A stretch of 64,000 nucleotides of DNA from DATJPR01 sp035506295 (GCA_035506295.1 DATJPR010000205.1:1-64000), one strand, 5' to 3'; positions 26,684 through 37,184 are shown, counted from the first letter of the stretch. A program made the numbers and translations. Notes: generated by a model from the sequence alone, not told the origin.

Positions 26684-27946
26684 TCACTCGTAACGGAGCG
26701 ATTCGATGGGATCGAGCGCCGACGCCTTCCACGCAGGATACACGCCGAAGACAAGCCCGACGAAGGAGCAAACGGCGATCCCGATTCCCGCCCAATCCCA
26801 CGGCATCACGGCCGGCGCGTGCACAACCAGTCCGACGACATTTCCCCCGAGAATACCGAGGATGATACCGGCAATGCCCCCGATCTCGCACAGGACCACC
26901 GCCTCCGCCATGAACTGGGCAAGAATATCGCGTTTCATCGCCCCGACGGATTTCCTGATGCCGATCTCATGCGTCCGCTCCGTGACCGACACCAACATGA
27001 TATTCATGACCCCGACGCCTGCAGCGATCAACGCTATGGAACTTACCAGGAGGACGCCGAGACGCAGCGAGAGCGTAAACTCATTGAACTGCTTCACGAG
27101 CAAGTCGTTGGAGAAATACCCGAAATCGTCGTCCTCGCCCGGCGGGACATTTCGCGCCGCGCGGAGGATCATTCTCGCCTCTTCAATGCAGTCATCGATC
27201 GCTTCGCGACTCTGCGCTTTCACGAGAATGTGCAGATCCGTCGATGCCTTCCCGTACGTGCTGAAGAACGTCGTGAGAGGAATCGCAAGAAAGTTGTCCT
27301 GCGTGCCGCCGAGGGATCCCCCTCTTTTCTGGAACAGTCCGATCACTTGATAGAGGGAACCGTCCAGGCGGATGGTCTCGCCGATCGGATTGATATTCGG
27401 CGGGAAGAGCTTCTCCCGGAGCGCGCTTCCGAGAACGGCGACACGAGATGCCCTCTGCAGGTCCTGCGCGCCGAGCGCGCGCCCCTCGCTGACCGTCCAG
27501 GCGTTCGTGCGGATTCCATCGATGTCTTCGCCCGCCAACTGCACGTTGGGATTTGTCCGCTGCCCGTTCCACACCACCACTTTTCCGTACCGCCATCCGT
27601 CCACGCCGACCATCTCCGCCAGGGAGGTCCTTTCCTTCACTGCGAGCGCCTCCTCATAGGTAATGTTCTTGCGGTTCCTGTAATTCCGGTGGACGCCATG
27701 ATGATCATCGCCCATGACAGCCGGAAATTTCTGGATCTGGAAGGTATTCACGCCAAGCTGGGAGATGCCTGAGTCGATGGCGTTCCGCAGGAGAGAGACC
27801 GCGGTCATGACCGTCATGATGGAGAACACGCCGATCGCGACGCCCAGGAGGGTCAACATCGACCTGAGCTTCGATGAACGCATGGCAGCAAGTGCCATGG
27901 CGGCGCTCTCGCGAAACTGCGACCAGAGATGTGGTCCCTGGTTCAT
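26684..27946 (-). CDS. FtsX/MacB-type ABC permease, tandem copy B
   Basis: 420 residues with the same layout as copy A: TM1 after SSKLRSMLTLLGVAIGVFS, a periplasmic MacB-type core, the cytoplasmic loop VTERTHEIGIRKSVGAMK and the end DPIESLRYE. Compared with A and C it carries a one-residue insertion (MGDDHHGVHR instead of MGD-type contexts) and more substitutions, for example GVDGWRYGKVVVWNGQRTNP. The start MNQGPHLW at 27946 matches the N termini of A and C; an Arg-rich upstream extension is rejected. Confidence 0.92.
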   Translation of the reverse strand: MNQGPHLWSQFRESAAMALAAMRSSKLRSMLTLLGVAIGVFSIMTVMTAVSLLRNAIDSGISQLGVNTFQIQKFPAVMGDDHHGVHRNYRNRKNITYEEALAVKERTSLAEMVGVDGWRYGKVVVWNGQRTNPNVQLAGEDIDGIRTNAWTVSEGRALGAQDLQRASRVAVLGSALREKLFPPNINPIGETIRLDGSLYQVIGLFQKRGGSLGGTQDNFLAIPLTTFFSTYGKASTDLHILVKAQSREAIDDCIEEARMILRAARNVPPGEDDDFGYFSNDLLVKQFNEFTLSLRLGVLLVSSIALIAAGVGVMNIMLVSVTERTHEIGIRKSVGAMKRDILAQFMAEAVVLCEIGGIAGIILGILGGNVVGLVVHAPAVMPWDWAGIGIAVCSFVGLVFGVYPAWKASALDPIESLRYE

Positions 27947-27999
27947 AAGGGTACCGCTCCCTCTGCAAGGGTGGGGACTGGACGGTACAGTGTTACGGA

Positions 28000-29259
28000 C
28001 TATTCGTAGCGAAGCGATTCGATGGGATCGAGCGCCGATGCCTTCCACGCAGGATATACGCCGAAGATCAGGCCCACCAGGGAACAGACGCCGATCCCGA
28101 TGCCGGCCCAATCCCAGGGAATCACGGCCGGTGCATTGACCAGCAATCCCACCACGTTTCCTCCGATGACGCCGAGAACGATGCCCACTAATCCGCCGAT
28201 CTCGCAGAGGATCACAGCCTCCACCATGAATTGCGTGAGAATGTCGCGCTTCATGGCGCCGATGGACTTTCGAATTCCGATCTCCCGGGTGCGTTCGGTG
28301 ACGGAGACCAGCATGATATTCATGATCCCGACGCCGGCGGCAAGCAGAGCGATGGAACTCACCAGCAGAACGCCCATACGGAGGTAGAAGGTGAACTCGT
28401 TGAACTGCGAGACCAGTGAATCGTTCGAGAAGTAGCCAAAGTCGTCGTCGGCGCCTGGCGGGACCTTCCTCGCGGTGCGAAGGATCATCCGCGCCTGCTC
28501 GATGCAGTCATCCAAAACTTCGCGGCTCTTCGCCTTGACCATGATATGAAGATCGACGTTGTCCTTGCCATAGACATTGAAGAATGTCGACAAGGGGATA
28601 ATCATGAAGTTGTCCTGGTTTCCGCCGAGCGATCCGCCCTTCTTCTGCAGCACGCCAATGATCTGAAACAGATTCCCGTCGACACGAATGGTCTCGCCGA
28701 CCGGATTGATGTTTTCGGGGAACAGTTTTTCCGACAACGTGCTTCCGATGATAGCCACCTTGGCCGCCATCTCCATGTCCTGCTGCCCGATGGTCCGGCC
28801 GTTGGCAATCGACCAGTCGTTCGTCGGGATTCCCTCGACATTCTCTCCCCCCACGCTCACGTTCGGGTTGGTCTTCTGTCCCTGCCAGACCACCACACGC
28901 CCGCCGCGCCACCCTTCGATGCCGACGAGCTCGGCCAGTGTCGCTTTTTCGTGCACGGCCATGGCTTCTTCGTACGTGATGTTCCTGCGGTTGCGGTATT
29001 TCATCCGCATCGCATGGTTGTCGCCCATGACCACGGGATACTTCTGCAACTGAAAGGTATTGACGCCGAGCTGGGACATCCCTTCTTCGATCGCGTTCCG
29101 AAGGACCGTCACCGCGGTCATCACCGCAATGATCGAAAACACGCCTACGGCAATCCCGAGGAGCGTCAGGATCGAGCGCAGTTTCGCCGAGCGCACGGCC
29201 GCAATGGCCATCGCCATGCTTTCACGGATTTGCGACAGCTGCTGGACGAGTCTACTCAT
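28000..29259 (-). CDS. FtsX/MacB-type ABC permease, tandem copy C
   Basis: 419 residues, closest to copy A: SAKLRSILTLLGIAVGVFS at TM1, GIEGWRGGRVVVWQGQKTNP in the periplasmic domain, VTERTREIGIRKSIGAMKRD in the loop and DPIESLRYE at the end. Its start overlaps the stop of permease D by 8 bp, implying translational coupling between the divergent permease D and the triplicated set. Confidence 0.92.
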   Translation of the reverse strand: MSRLVQQLSQIRESMAMAIAAVRSAKLRSILTLLGIAVGVFSIIAVMTAVTVLRNAIEEGMSQLGVNTFQLQKYPVVMGDNHAMRMKYRNRRNITYEEAMAVHEKATLAELVGIEGWRGGRVVVWQGQKTNPNVSVGGENVEGIPTNDWSIANGRTIGQQDMEMAAKVAIIGSTLSEKLFPENINPVGETIRVDGNLFQIIGVLQKKGGSLGGNQDNFMIIPLSTFFNVYGKDNVDLHIMVKAKSREVLDDCIEQARMILRTARKVPPGADDDFGYFSNDSLVSQFNEFTFYLRMGVLLVSSIALLAAGVGIMNIMLVSVTERTREIGIRKSIGAMKRDILTQFMVEAVILCEIGGLVGIVLGVIGGNVVGLLVNAPAVIPWDWAGIGIGVCSLVGLIFGVYPAWKASALDPIESLRYE

Positions 29260-30475
29260 AGCGGAGCGCTTCCACGGGATCCATTTTTGCAGCGCGGTAT
29301 GCCGGGAGGAACCCCGATATCACACCGACAAAGAGCGAAATCAAGATGGAGATCGCCACTACCGACAGCGGCATCGCGGTCGGGAGAAATTGATTCACAA
29401 TCAGGCTCAACGGGAAGGCGAACATCAGGCCGATAATTCCTCCTATCAGACAGATCGAGGCAGACTCTGCAAGGAATTGCAGCAGGATGGTCCTCCGTTT
29501 TGCGCCGATGGCTTTCCGGATCCCAATCTCTTTCGTCCGCTCGGTCACAGAAACAAACATGATATTCATGATCCCGATGCTGCCGACAAACAGCGACAGG
29601 CCGGTGATGAAGAGCCCGATGATCGCAATCGTCGTGCTGATCGGATCGAAGAATTGCAGGAGAACATCCTGCTGGTTCACATTGAAATCGTTGCTCTTGC
29701 CGGGAGGAAGGTCGCGGATCTGACGCATGATTCCCTCAATCTCAATCTTGGCGTCGTCCATTTCCTTCTGATTTTGCACGCGGACCTGGATCGTCACGTC
29801 CCGCCGCGCCCCGAAATGGTTTTCGAATGATATGAGGGGAACGAAGACGCGTGAATCGCTCGTGAAGGTTCCGAACATGCCGCCCTGTTTCTCGAACACG
29901 CCAACGATCGTATACGGATACCCGGCCACCCGGATGGTCTTGCCGATCGGGTCTTCATTATAGAAGAGGTTCTCGACGATGCTCGCGCCGACAGCACAGA
30001 CCGGACGACCTCCCGCCGATTCTTCCGCGGTGAAAAATCTCCCGTCCGCTATGGTTCCGCCCGACGCATTGAGATACTGGTTCGTCGTTCCGCTGATGAA
30101 CGCGGATTCCACCGAGTTGCTGCCGTACGAAACGCGGCGGACCGTCCCGATCACGGGCGCCACCGCATCGACGAGCGTGGCCTGGCGTTCGATCTTCGCC
30201 GCGTACTGGACCTTGATGTTGCGGCGGTTCCGGATCGTCGACCAGTCTTCATTCGACACCCATGGCCATTTCTGGACATACAGCACATCGGTCCCGAACG
30301 CCGCGGCGCTCCTGTCGAACGCCCTGTTGATTCCCTCGATGGCCGTCGCCATCACCGTGACCGAAACGATGCCGATGACGATGCCGAGCGTGGTGAGAAT
30401 CGAGCGCATCTTGTTCGCGCGAATGGCGCGGAACGAAATCGCGAGACCCTCGACGAGTTCCTGAAAGAAATACAT
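29252..30475 (-). CDS. FtsX/MacB-type ABC permease D (divergent)
   Basis: 407 residues with the same fold but clearly distant from copies A-C: TM1 after RANKMRSILTTLGIVIGIVS, a periplasmic domain with WPWVSNEDWSTIRNRRNIKV, the loop VTERTKEIGIRKAIGAKRR and the end DPVEALRYE. It is the first permease after the ATPase gene (12-nt gap), so it is probably the ancestral partner; A-C may be accessory or alternative partners. RBS GGAGG lies upstream of the ATG. Confidence 0.93.
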   Translation of the reverse strand: MYFFQELVEGLAISFRAIRANKMRSILTTLGIVIGIVSVTVMATAIEGINRAFDRSAAAFGTDVLYVQKWPWVSNEDWSTIRNRRNIKVQYAAKIERQATLVDAVAPVIGTVRRVSYGSNSVESAFISGTTNQYLNASGGTIADGRFFTAEESAGGRPVCAVGASIVENLFYNEDPIGKTIRVAGYPYTIVGVFEKQGGMFGTFTSDSRVFVPLISFENHFGARRDVTIQVRVQNQKEMDDAKIEIEGIMRQIRDLPPGKSNDFNVNQQDVLLQFFDPISTTIAIIGLFITGLSLFVGSIGIMNIMFVSVTERTKEIGIRKAIGAKRRTILLQFLAESASICLIGGIIGLMFAFPLSLIVNQFLPTAMPLSVVAISILISLFVGVISGFLPAYRAAKMDPVEALRYE

Positions 30476-30487
30476 CGGACCTCCTCG

Positions 30488-31213
<726 letters not shown>

Positions 31214-31234
31214 TGGTCGTTCCTTGTTATACAC

Positions 31235-32515
31235 TCACGAGGGGTTGGGCGTTGTTTGACCGGGCTTCTTCGCCTCTTCGACTTTCACCTTCGACCCGTC
31301 TTCGATCTCCCGGTTGATCGCTTTGTAGCTTCCGGATACCACCTGCGCCCCTTCCTGCGGTCCCTGGACCAGCTCGACGTACGAATCATTGCTGATGCCG
31401 CGTTTCACAGGCACGGCCTTCGCGACCCCATTCTCCACGACGAACACGATCTCCTTCGGCTTGTTCTCTGCACGGGACCGCAGGCTCTGAGTAGTAGTGG
31501 TGGACGTGGTCGTCACCTGACCCGACTGCTGGTCGCCCTGACCTTCTTTCATTTCCATCTTGGGCATGCGGGTCGTCACGCTCTGGATTGGCACGCAAAG
31601 CACGTTGTCTTTCGTCTGGCACTCGATGTCCGCCGTCATCGACATCCCCGGGCGCAACGGCACGTCCTTATCAAGAACCCGCATCTTGACCGTAAAGTTC
31701 GTGACTTCCTCTTGCGTCCCGGCGCCGGTGGTGGTGCCGGTGTTGGCGATTTCATACACCACCGCGTTCACCTTCCTGTCCGGAATTGCATCGACCGCCA
31801 CCCTTGCCGTGTCCCCGATGTGGACCAGAATCACGTCGTTCTCGCTCACGTCCACCTGTGCTTCCATCCGGGTCAGGTCGGCGATCGTCATGACGTTGGT
31901 GCCCTGGAACTGTTGTGTTCCGAGCACGCGCTCGCCCAGCTCGGAATTCAACTGGCTGACCGTTCCGTCCATGGGGGCAGTGACCGTCGTTTTTCTAAGA
32001 CTCTCTTCCGCCTGATCCAGTGAAGCCTGTGCCTGGGCATAGCTGGCTTTCGCGGACTCGTACGCCGCGCGCGACTGGTCGAAATCGGACTGGGAGATCA
32101 GCCCCTTCTTGAAGAGTGCCTCGCTGCGCTGGAAGTCGGGTTGCGTCTTCCCGAGCGTGGACTTCGCCTGGAGCACTGCCGCGGCGAACTGGTTTCGCTG
32201 GGCAATGTACACGTCCGGTTTGATCTTCATGAGAAGATCACCCTTTTTGACGTGGTACCCTTCCTTCACCGGGAGAGAGACGATTTCACCGGAGACTTCG
32301 GGGGAGATATCCACCTTGACTTCCGGTTGGATCTTCCCGGTGGCCGTCACCACCTGCGTGATCGTGCGCCGCGCAACCTTTTCCACCTGCACGGAAATAA
32401 TCGGCTCCTTCTTGCTGCCCATCAAGACGATGATTGCCAGGGCGACGATGACGATGCCGAGCACTGAGAAGATGATGATTTTTTTCCGTTTGGACTTCTT
32501 GCCGTTCGTGGCCAT
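31235..32515 (-). CDS. MacA-type periplasmic adaptor (HlyD family)
   Basis: 426 residues: an N-terminal basic stretch and membrane anchor (about residues 12-32), lipoyl halves (ATGKIQPEVKVDISPEVSGE and TAPMDGTVSQLNSELGE), a coiled-coil hairpin, a beta-barrel and a Thr/Gln-rich insertion (about residues 335-360) before the last domain. MacA-type adaptors stimulate the cognate ATPase and contact TolC. The TolC-family gene lies upstream and the ATPase downstream (21 nt), consistent with a MacAB-TolC type pump. Confidence 0.93.
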   Translation of the reverse strand: MATNGKKSKRKKIIIFSVLGIVIVALAIIVLMGSKKEPIISVQVEKVARRTITQVVTATGKIQPEVKVDISPEVSGEIVSLPVKEGYHVKKGDLLMKIKPDVYIAQRNQFAAAVLQAKSTLGKTQPDFQRSEALFKKGLISQSDFDQSRAAYESAKASYAQAQASLDQAEESLRKTTVTAPMDGTVSQLNSELGERVLGTQQFQGTNVMTIADLTRMEAQVDVSENDVILVHIGDTARVAVDAIPDRKVNAVVYEIANTGTTTGAGTQEEVTNFTVKMRVLDKDVPLRPGMSMTADIECQTKDNVLCVPIQSVTTRMPKMEMKEGQGDQQSGQVTTTSTTTTQSLRSRAENKPKEIVFVVENGVAKAVPVKRGISNDSYVELVQGPQEGAQVVSGSYKAINREIEDGSKVKVEEAKKPGQTTPNPS

Positions 32516-32555
32516 TGACGCTGCTCCTTCGAAAAATGAGGGATCGGTCGATCCG

Positions 32556-33914
32556 TTAGTATTGATGCTCCCCGATCACGTATTCGACGTTCTTCTTGGA
32601 GATCAGATAGTTGTAGGACGCATTCACCAGGTTCGCCTGGGCATTCACGAGGTTCGCGCTGGCGGTAAGGAGATCGAGAAGCGTGCCGGCGCCCAGATTG
32701 TATTTTTCTTCGGCAATCTTCCGGTCCTCAGTTGCGGACCGCACGCCATCCTGACTCACCTGATACTGCTTCCGGGCGGCGTCGAGATTCAAAAGGGCCT
32801 TTTTGACGTCCACCATGATGTTCAACTGCGTCTGAGAAAGATTCACCTGGGCGTTGCGCTGTTGTGTCAGGGCGCTCTGGAGCGACTGGTTCGTCTGGAA
32901 CGCATCAAAGAGATTCCATCGCAGCTGGAGTCCCCAGTTGAGGCCACGATAGTCGCCGATGGTGTTGAGCTCCGTTGCGGGGCCCAACCCCCAACCGGCG
33001 AATGCGCTGATGGAGGGGAAATATCCGCTGCGCGCGGAGGTGACGCCGGACTCCGCAGCACTCAGCTGCTCATTCGCACTCAGATAATCAGGACGCGCGT
33101 CCATTGCCCGCTGGCTCAGCGCGGCAATATCCGAGTAGGCCTTCGTCGTGGAGTCGATGTCCGCCTTTGTCACCACGGTCGAGACCGTGGAGTCCGTGAT
33201 CGTGTAGTCTTCCCCCGCATTGAGTCCCACAAGGGCAAGAAGATCGGCCTTCGCTCCGTCGTAATTGTTTTGTGCGGTAATCACCGCGAGCTCATCGGCG
33301 GCGACGGTCGACTGCTGACGGTACACATCGGCGATCGCCGCGGCCCCCACCTTGTTCGATTCCACGATGCGCTCGAGCTGACGGTTGTCGCGCTTGAGGT
33401 TTTCCTCGTTGACACTGACCAGCTGTTGGTTCCGGAGAACGTTCAGGTAGTCGCTTTCGACCTGGTATATCACACTCTGGCGAGTCCTCTGTCCGACGTG
33501 CTCCGTCGACACTGCGTTCATCTTGGCACGGTTGAACTGCCCTTCGCGATTGAGTCCGTCGAAGAGAAGGTAGTTCACACTGACATTGGTCGTAAATTGA
33601 TTTTGCACCGTGAGCCCGCTTGAGCCGGAACTGATGGGTATGCCGTTAAAGTAAACCGGCTGGCTTGCGGGCCGCTGTGACTGGTACCGCTCCGCAGTCG
33701 CACTCGCAGAGAGCGTTGGGAGATAGCTGCCATAGGCCGCGAGGACAGACCCTTGCGCGGAGCTGACATTATTGTCGGCCTGCACAACTGACAGGTTCCT
33801 TTCCAGCGCCATGGCCTTTGCTTCGCTCAAAGTGAGCACTTTCGATTGGCCAAAAAAGGTGGCAGGATACATCGTGATCATCGCGAGCACTAGGCCGCCG
33901 GACAGTCGCTTCAT
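32556..33914 (-). CDS. TolC-family outer-membrane channel of the MacAB operon
   Basis: 452 residues: a signal peptide (GGLVLAMITMYPATFFGQ) and two OEP repeats with the usual motifs (LTLSEAKAMALERNLSVVQA, SYLPTLSASATAE, and NLGAGTLLDLLTASANLVNA near the C terminus). It is the first gene of a seven- to eight-gene operon, 40 nt upstream of the adaptor. The start at 33914 yields the signal peptide; the ORF extends upstream only with unrelated sequence. An ECF-type promoter precedes it. Confidence 0.92.
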   Translation of the reverse strand: MKRLSGGLVLAMITMYPATFFGQSKVLTLSEAKAMALERNLSVVQADNNVSSAQGSVLAAYGSYLPTLSASATAERYQSQRPASQPVYFNGIPISSGSSGLTVQNQFTTNVSVNYLLFDGLNREGQFNRAKMNAVSTEHVGQRTRQSVIYQVESDYLNVLRNQQLVSVNEENLKRDNRQLERIVESNKVGAAAIADVYRQQSTVAADELAVITAQNNYDGAKADLLALVGLNAGEDYTITDSTVSTVVTKADIDSTTKAYSDIAALSQRAMDARPDYLSANEQLSAAESGVTSARSGYFPSISAFAGWGLGPATELNTIGDYRGLNWGLQLRWNLFDAFQTNQSLQSALTQQRNAQVNLSQTQLNIMVDVKKALLNLDAARKQYQVSQDGVRSATEDRKIAEEKYNLGAGTLLDLLTASANLVNAQANLVNASYNYLISKKNVEYVIGEHQY

Positions 33915-34043
33915 CGTTGGCTCCAGGGAATATTTCTCGAAGGTCGACCCCGATTTGGGGGCTCTATCCACCCCCTCAGGCGGGGGACCAGTGGTGGGTG
34001 GAAATGCACCAAAAACCGCCATTCTGAGGTCAAATACTACATC

Positions 34044-34073
34044 ATTAGACGGTCAATAAAGGTGAAAGTTTCA
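34044..34073 (-). promoter_or_regulatory. ECF-type promoter of the MacAB-TolC operon
   Basis: On the minus strand TGAAAC (34073-34068), 16 nt, CGTCTAAT (34051-34044). This is the best of the three ECF-like elements in the window: its -35 equals the sigma-W-class TGAAAC and its -10 begins with CGTC. It implies a 5' leader of about 125 nt before the TolC-family ATG at 33914. Confidence 0.55.
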
Positions 34074-34099
34074 TCATGAAAAACGGAAAAACGGCCCGG

Positions 34100-35503
34100 T
34101 TACCTTTCTGTGTACGTATCTTTTATTGAGAGAAGGTACGCCAGCGCGGCATCATGTTCGTTGGGTATGGTTCCTTCGAGTATTGCCTCTTCAATCGCCT
34201 TCTTCAGAACGCCGACGGCCTTGCCGGGCGCAAGTCCACAGACCTGCATGATCTCATCTCCCTTCACCGGCGGTTGCCAGTTGCGGAGCCTGTCCTTCTC
34301 CTCCACTTCGACAATCTTCTTCATGACGAGATCGTAGTTCTTCAGGTACTGCCGCACGAGCCTGGGATTCTTCGAGGTGATGTCGGCGCGGCACAGCTTC
34401 ATCAGATCGTCGATGTCGTTCCCCGTGTCGAAGACCAGCCGGCGTACCGCGGAGTCCGTTACCGAGCTGTCGACGAGCGCCATCGGCCTCAAATGGAACC
34501 GCACCAGTTTCTCGACATACGGCAGGGCATCGAACGGCAGGCGCATGCGCTGGAAAATCTTCCGCATCATGCGCGCGCCGATTTCCTCGTGCCCATGAAA
34601 CGTCCAACCCACCCCCTCCTTGAAGGCTTTGGTCCTCGGCTTCGCGATGTCATGGACGAGCGCCACAAACCGGAGCCAGACATTGTCGGTCGTCCCGGCA
34701 ATATTGTCAACCACCGTGCAGGTGTGAAGGAAGACATCCTTGTGGTGATGGTCCCTCCGTTGATCCACACCGGCCATCTGGGCGATCTCCGGGAAGACGA
34801 TGTGGAGCACGCCGGTCTCATACATCAGGATGAGGCCCGTTGACGGCTTTGCGCTCTGGAGGAGCTTCAGCAGCTCTTCGGTGATCCGTTCCTGCGAGAC
34901 CACCTGCAGCCGATCCTTCATCGCCTTGATCGCATCAAGCGCAGGAGCGTCGAGCTCGAATCCGAGTTGTGCCACGAAGCGAATCGCCCGCAGAATTCGC
35001 AACGGGTCGTCCTCGAAGGTCTGCACGGGGTCGAGCGGCGTCCGGAGAATCCGGCGCGAGATGTCCTCTTCGCCATGCAGCGGATCCGCAAGTGCACCGA
35101 ACCTGCCTGCATTCAGTGATGCAGCGATTGCATTCACAGTGAAGTCCCTGCGCAGGAGATCCTCCTGAAGCGTCGCGGCCTGCACGTCGGGATTCCGCGA
35201 GTCGGGATGATAGGCCTCTTTCCGGGCACCCACAAATTCCACCTTGCCCTGCGTGAACGGAATCATGGCCGTCCCGAACCGATCGAAGGTCACCACCGTC
35301 TGTTGTCCGAGCTTCTTTGCGACCGCTCGGGCGAAAGCGATGCCGTCGCCGACAATGACGATGTCGATGTCCTTCACCGCCCGCCCCATGATCACGTCGC
35401 GGACGAACCCGCCCACCGCATACGCCTCAACTCCCAGTTCATCCGCCACCGCACCGATGCGTTGCAGAAGCTCGTTCCCGACCGGCAACACCCGTGGACT
35501 CAT
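34100..35503 (-). CDS. cca: CCA-adding tRNA nucleotidyltransferase (poly(A) polymerase family) with HD domain
   Basis: 467 residues. The N-terminal class II nucleotidyltransferase head shows GGFVRD (31-36) and the metal-binding pair Asp45/Asp47 (DID), then LLRRDFTVNAIAASL and EDDPLRILRAIRFVAQLGFE. A C-terminal HD domain has HTCTVVDN and VHDIAKP. The enzyme builds or repairs the 3' CCA of tRNAs. This is relevant here because tRNA-Tyr, tRNA-Thr(UGU) and tRNA(CAU) in this window lack an encoded CCA. It starts right after the stop of the oxidoreductase gene. Confidence 0.92.
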   Translation of the reverse strand: MSPRVLPVGNELLQRIGAVADELGVEAYAVGGFVRDVIMGRAVKDIDIVIVGDGIAFARAVAKKLGQQTVVTFDRFGTAMIPFTQGKVEFVGARKEAYHPDSRNPDVQAATLQEDLLRRDFTVNAIAASLNAGRFGALADPLHGEEDISRRILRTPLDPVQTFEDDPLRILRAIRFVAQLGFELDAPALDAIKAMKDRLQVVSQERITEELLKLLQSAKPSTGLILMYETGVLHIVFPEIAQMAGVDQRRDHHHKDVFLHTCTVVDNIAGTTDNVWLRFVALVHDIAKPRTKAFKEGVGWTFHGHEEIGARMMRKIFQRMRLPFDALPYVEKLVRFHLRPMALVDSSVTDSAVRRLVFDTGNDIDDLMKLCRADITSKNPRLVRQYLKNYDLVMKKIVEVEEKDRLRNWQPPVKGDEIMQVCGLAPGKAVGVLKKAIEEAILEGTIPNEHDAALAYLLSIKDTYTER

Positions 35504-36490
35504 CTACAGTGCGATTTTCTGTTCTTCAATTTTCCGGAGAATCAGGTTTGCGACTTCGAGGGCTCTCCTCCCATCATCGCCGCTGACGATCGGCCGTTCC
35601 CCCCGGGCAATGCACCTCGCGAACGATTCCAGTTCGTAGCGCAGGGCATTCACTTCCTTCACTTCCGGTTGTTCGTACACGATCTTCCGCCGGTGTTTGC
35701 CTGATCCGAGCTCGCCGAGCATCAGTGTTCCCTCAATATGCTCGTCCTCGCTTTCCACGAGGCGGAAGACCTCTGCGATTCCCTGGGAGAAGTCGATGGA
35801 GATGTATCCGTTCTGCTGGAAGAGCCTCATCTTCCTCATCTTCTTCTGGGAGATCCGGCTTGCGGTCACATTCGCCACGCAGCCGTTGTCGAACTGCAGC
35901 CGCGCATTGGCGATGTCGACGCTGTCCGAGACGACGGCGATCCCGCTGGCGTCCACTTGCTTTACCGGCGATTGGACGAAGCTGAGAATCAGGTCGATGT
36001 CGTGGATCATGAGATCGAGGACGACCGCGACGTCCGTTCCACGAGGGTTGAACTGGGCAAGCCGGTGCGACTCCACGAACATGGGGGCCAGCCGGTACGA
36101 CTCCAGCGCGAGGATTGCAGGGTTGAACCGCTCGACATGGCCGACCTGGAGGACCAGTTTTCCCGCGGCCGCGGCGGAGCACAATTCCTCGGCTTGAGCG
36201 ACCGTTTCCGTGATCGGCTTTTCCACGAACACATGTTTTCCGCGTTTCAGGGCGTGGAGCGCGATGGCGTGATGGGCGCTTGTCGGTGCGGCAACCGTGA
36301 CGGCCTCGACGCGGTCAAGCAGTGCGTCCATCGTGGGGAACACCTGCGTCTTGAGTTCTGCGGCCAGTGCGGCGGCCTTGGATGCGTCCGCATCGGTGAC
36401 TCCGCCAAACGTCACGTCCGGGATCGCTGCAAGCATTTTTGCATGGAGAGAGCCGAGATGGCCGACGCCGATGACTCCGATCGCTGTCAT
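35504..36490 (-). CDS. Gfo/Idh/MocA-family NAD(P)-dependent oxidoreductase
   Basis: 328 residues. The N-terminal Rossmann fold has GVIGVGHLGSLHAKML (residues 4-19); the conserved EKPITETVAQAEEL follows at about residue 85 and the substrate domain has GHVERFNPAI and HDIDLILSF. Members oxidise or reduce sugars and related compounds; some Gram-negative members act on UDP-GlcNAc in lipid A synthesis, but nothing here fixes the substrate. The ATG at 36490 overlaps the HAD phosphatase stop (ATGA). Confidence 0.9.
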   Translation of the reverse strand: MTAIGVIGVGHLGSLHAKMLAAIPDVTFGGVTDADASKAAALAAELKTQVFPTMDALLDRVEAVTVAAPTSAHHAIALHALKRGKHVFVEKPITETVAQAEELCSAAAAGKLVLQVGHVERFNPAILALESYRLAPMFVESHRLAQFNPRGTDVAVVLDLMIHDIDLILSFVQSPVKQVDASGIAVVSDSVDIANARLQFDNGCVANVTASRISQKKMRKMRLFQQNGYISIDFSQGIAEVFRLVESEDEHIEGTLMLGELGSGKHRRKIVYEQPEVKEVNALRYELESFARCIARGERPIVSGDDGRRALEVANLILRKIEEQKIAL

Positions 36491-37152
36491 GATATTCCGT
36501 TCTGAAGATGGATGTCCAGCCACTGCCCGAATTGTCCCACCGTCTCGAACCAGTACTCCGGCCGCGCATCGGCAAGGCGCGCGCGGTCATAGGAATCCCA
36601 CAGCACGGCCGCCATCGGCACGCCGGCGGCACGGGAAGCCCGCAAATCACCCAGCGTATCTCCCACCATCAACGCTCTCCCCGGGGGGACCGCGAATGCG
36701 TTCAGCACCTGCTCGATCCCTTCGGGATCAGGTTTATGTCGGCGGACATCGTTGCCGGACACGACGAGATCGAAGCTGTTGGCGAGCCCGATCTTCTTCA
36801 GCGTAATCTCCGTCGTCCTTCGTCCCTTCCCCGTGAACACCGCGGTCTTTCCCTTTCTCTCCCGGATGAGCGCCACCACTCCGTCGATGCCAGGATGGAG
36901 CGACGCCATCGTGTCGTGTTCGCGCTCGTAGAACGCGCAGAGCTCATCCAGCGCAGGCGCCACGAGCTCCGGGGGAAAGATCCGCGCCAGCGCGCCTTCT
37001 TCCGGCGGGCCGAAGAGCGGAATGATTTCCGCGGGTGTATACTCGCGGTCGAGATATTTTCTTGTCACGTGATTGAAGCTTGCATAGATCAACTCGCTGG
37101 TCCGTGTCAGCGTTCCATCCATATCGAAAATCACGCAGTCGAACAATCGCAT
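36487..37152 (-). CDS. HAD-superfamily phosphatase (phosphoglycolate phosphatase-like)
   Basis: 221 residues with all four HAD motifs: DMDGT (nucleophile Asp10, acid Asp12), the Thr of VFTGKGR, Lys in RRHKPDPE, and the acidic motif GDTLGD. A helical cap (about residues 18-80) places it with the PGP/beta-phosphoglucomutase type. The substrate is unknown. It is first in a three-gene minus-strand operon with the oxidoreductase and the CCA enzyme. Confidence 0.9.
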   Translation of the reverse strand: MRLFDCVIFDMDGTLTRTSELIYASFNHVTRKYLDREYTPAEIIPLFGPPEEGALARIFPPELVAPALDELCAFYEREHDTMASLHPGIDGVVALIRERKGKTAVFTGKGRRTTEITLKKIGLANSFDLVVSGNDVRRHKPDPEGIEQVLNAFAVPPGRALMVGDTLGDLRASRAAGVPMAAVLWDSYDRARLADARPEYWFETVGQFGQWLDIHLQNGIS

Positions 37153-37184
37153 GAAGAGCGTCTCATTTTCTTTCTTAGCTTGGA

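Noticed and set aside
25907..27772. 621-codon open frame on the plus strand
   Set aside because: It lies opposite permeases A and B, has a biased Arg/Asp/His-rich composition typical of antisense frames in GC-rich genes and shows no recognisable domain.
33961..34010. Hairpin-like CCCCCTCAGGCGGGGG near 33973 as a terminator
   Set aside because: It lies in the leader of the MacAB-TolC operon downstream of the ECF-type promoter, has no T tract in the relevant direction and its pairing is short; possible leader structure only.
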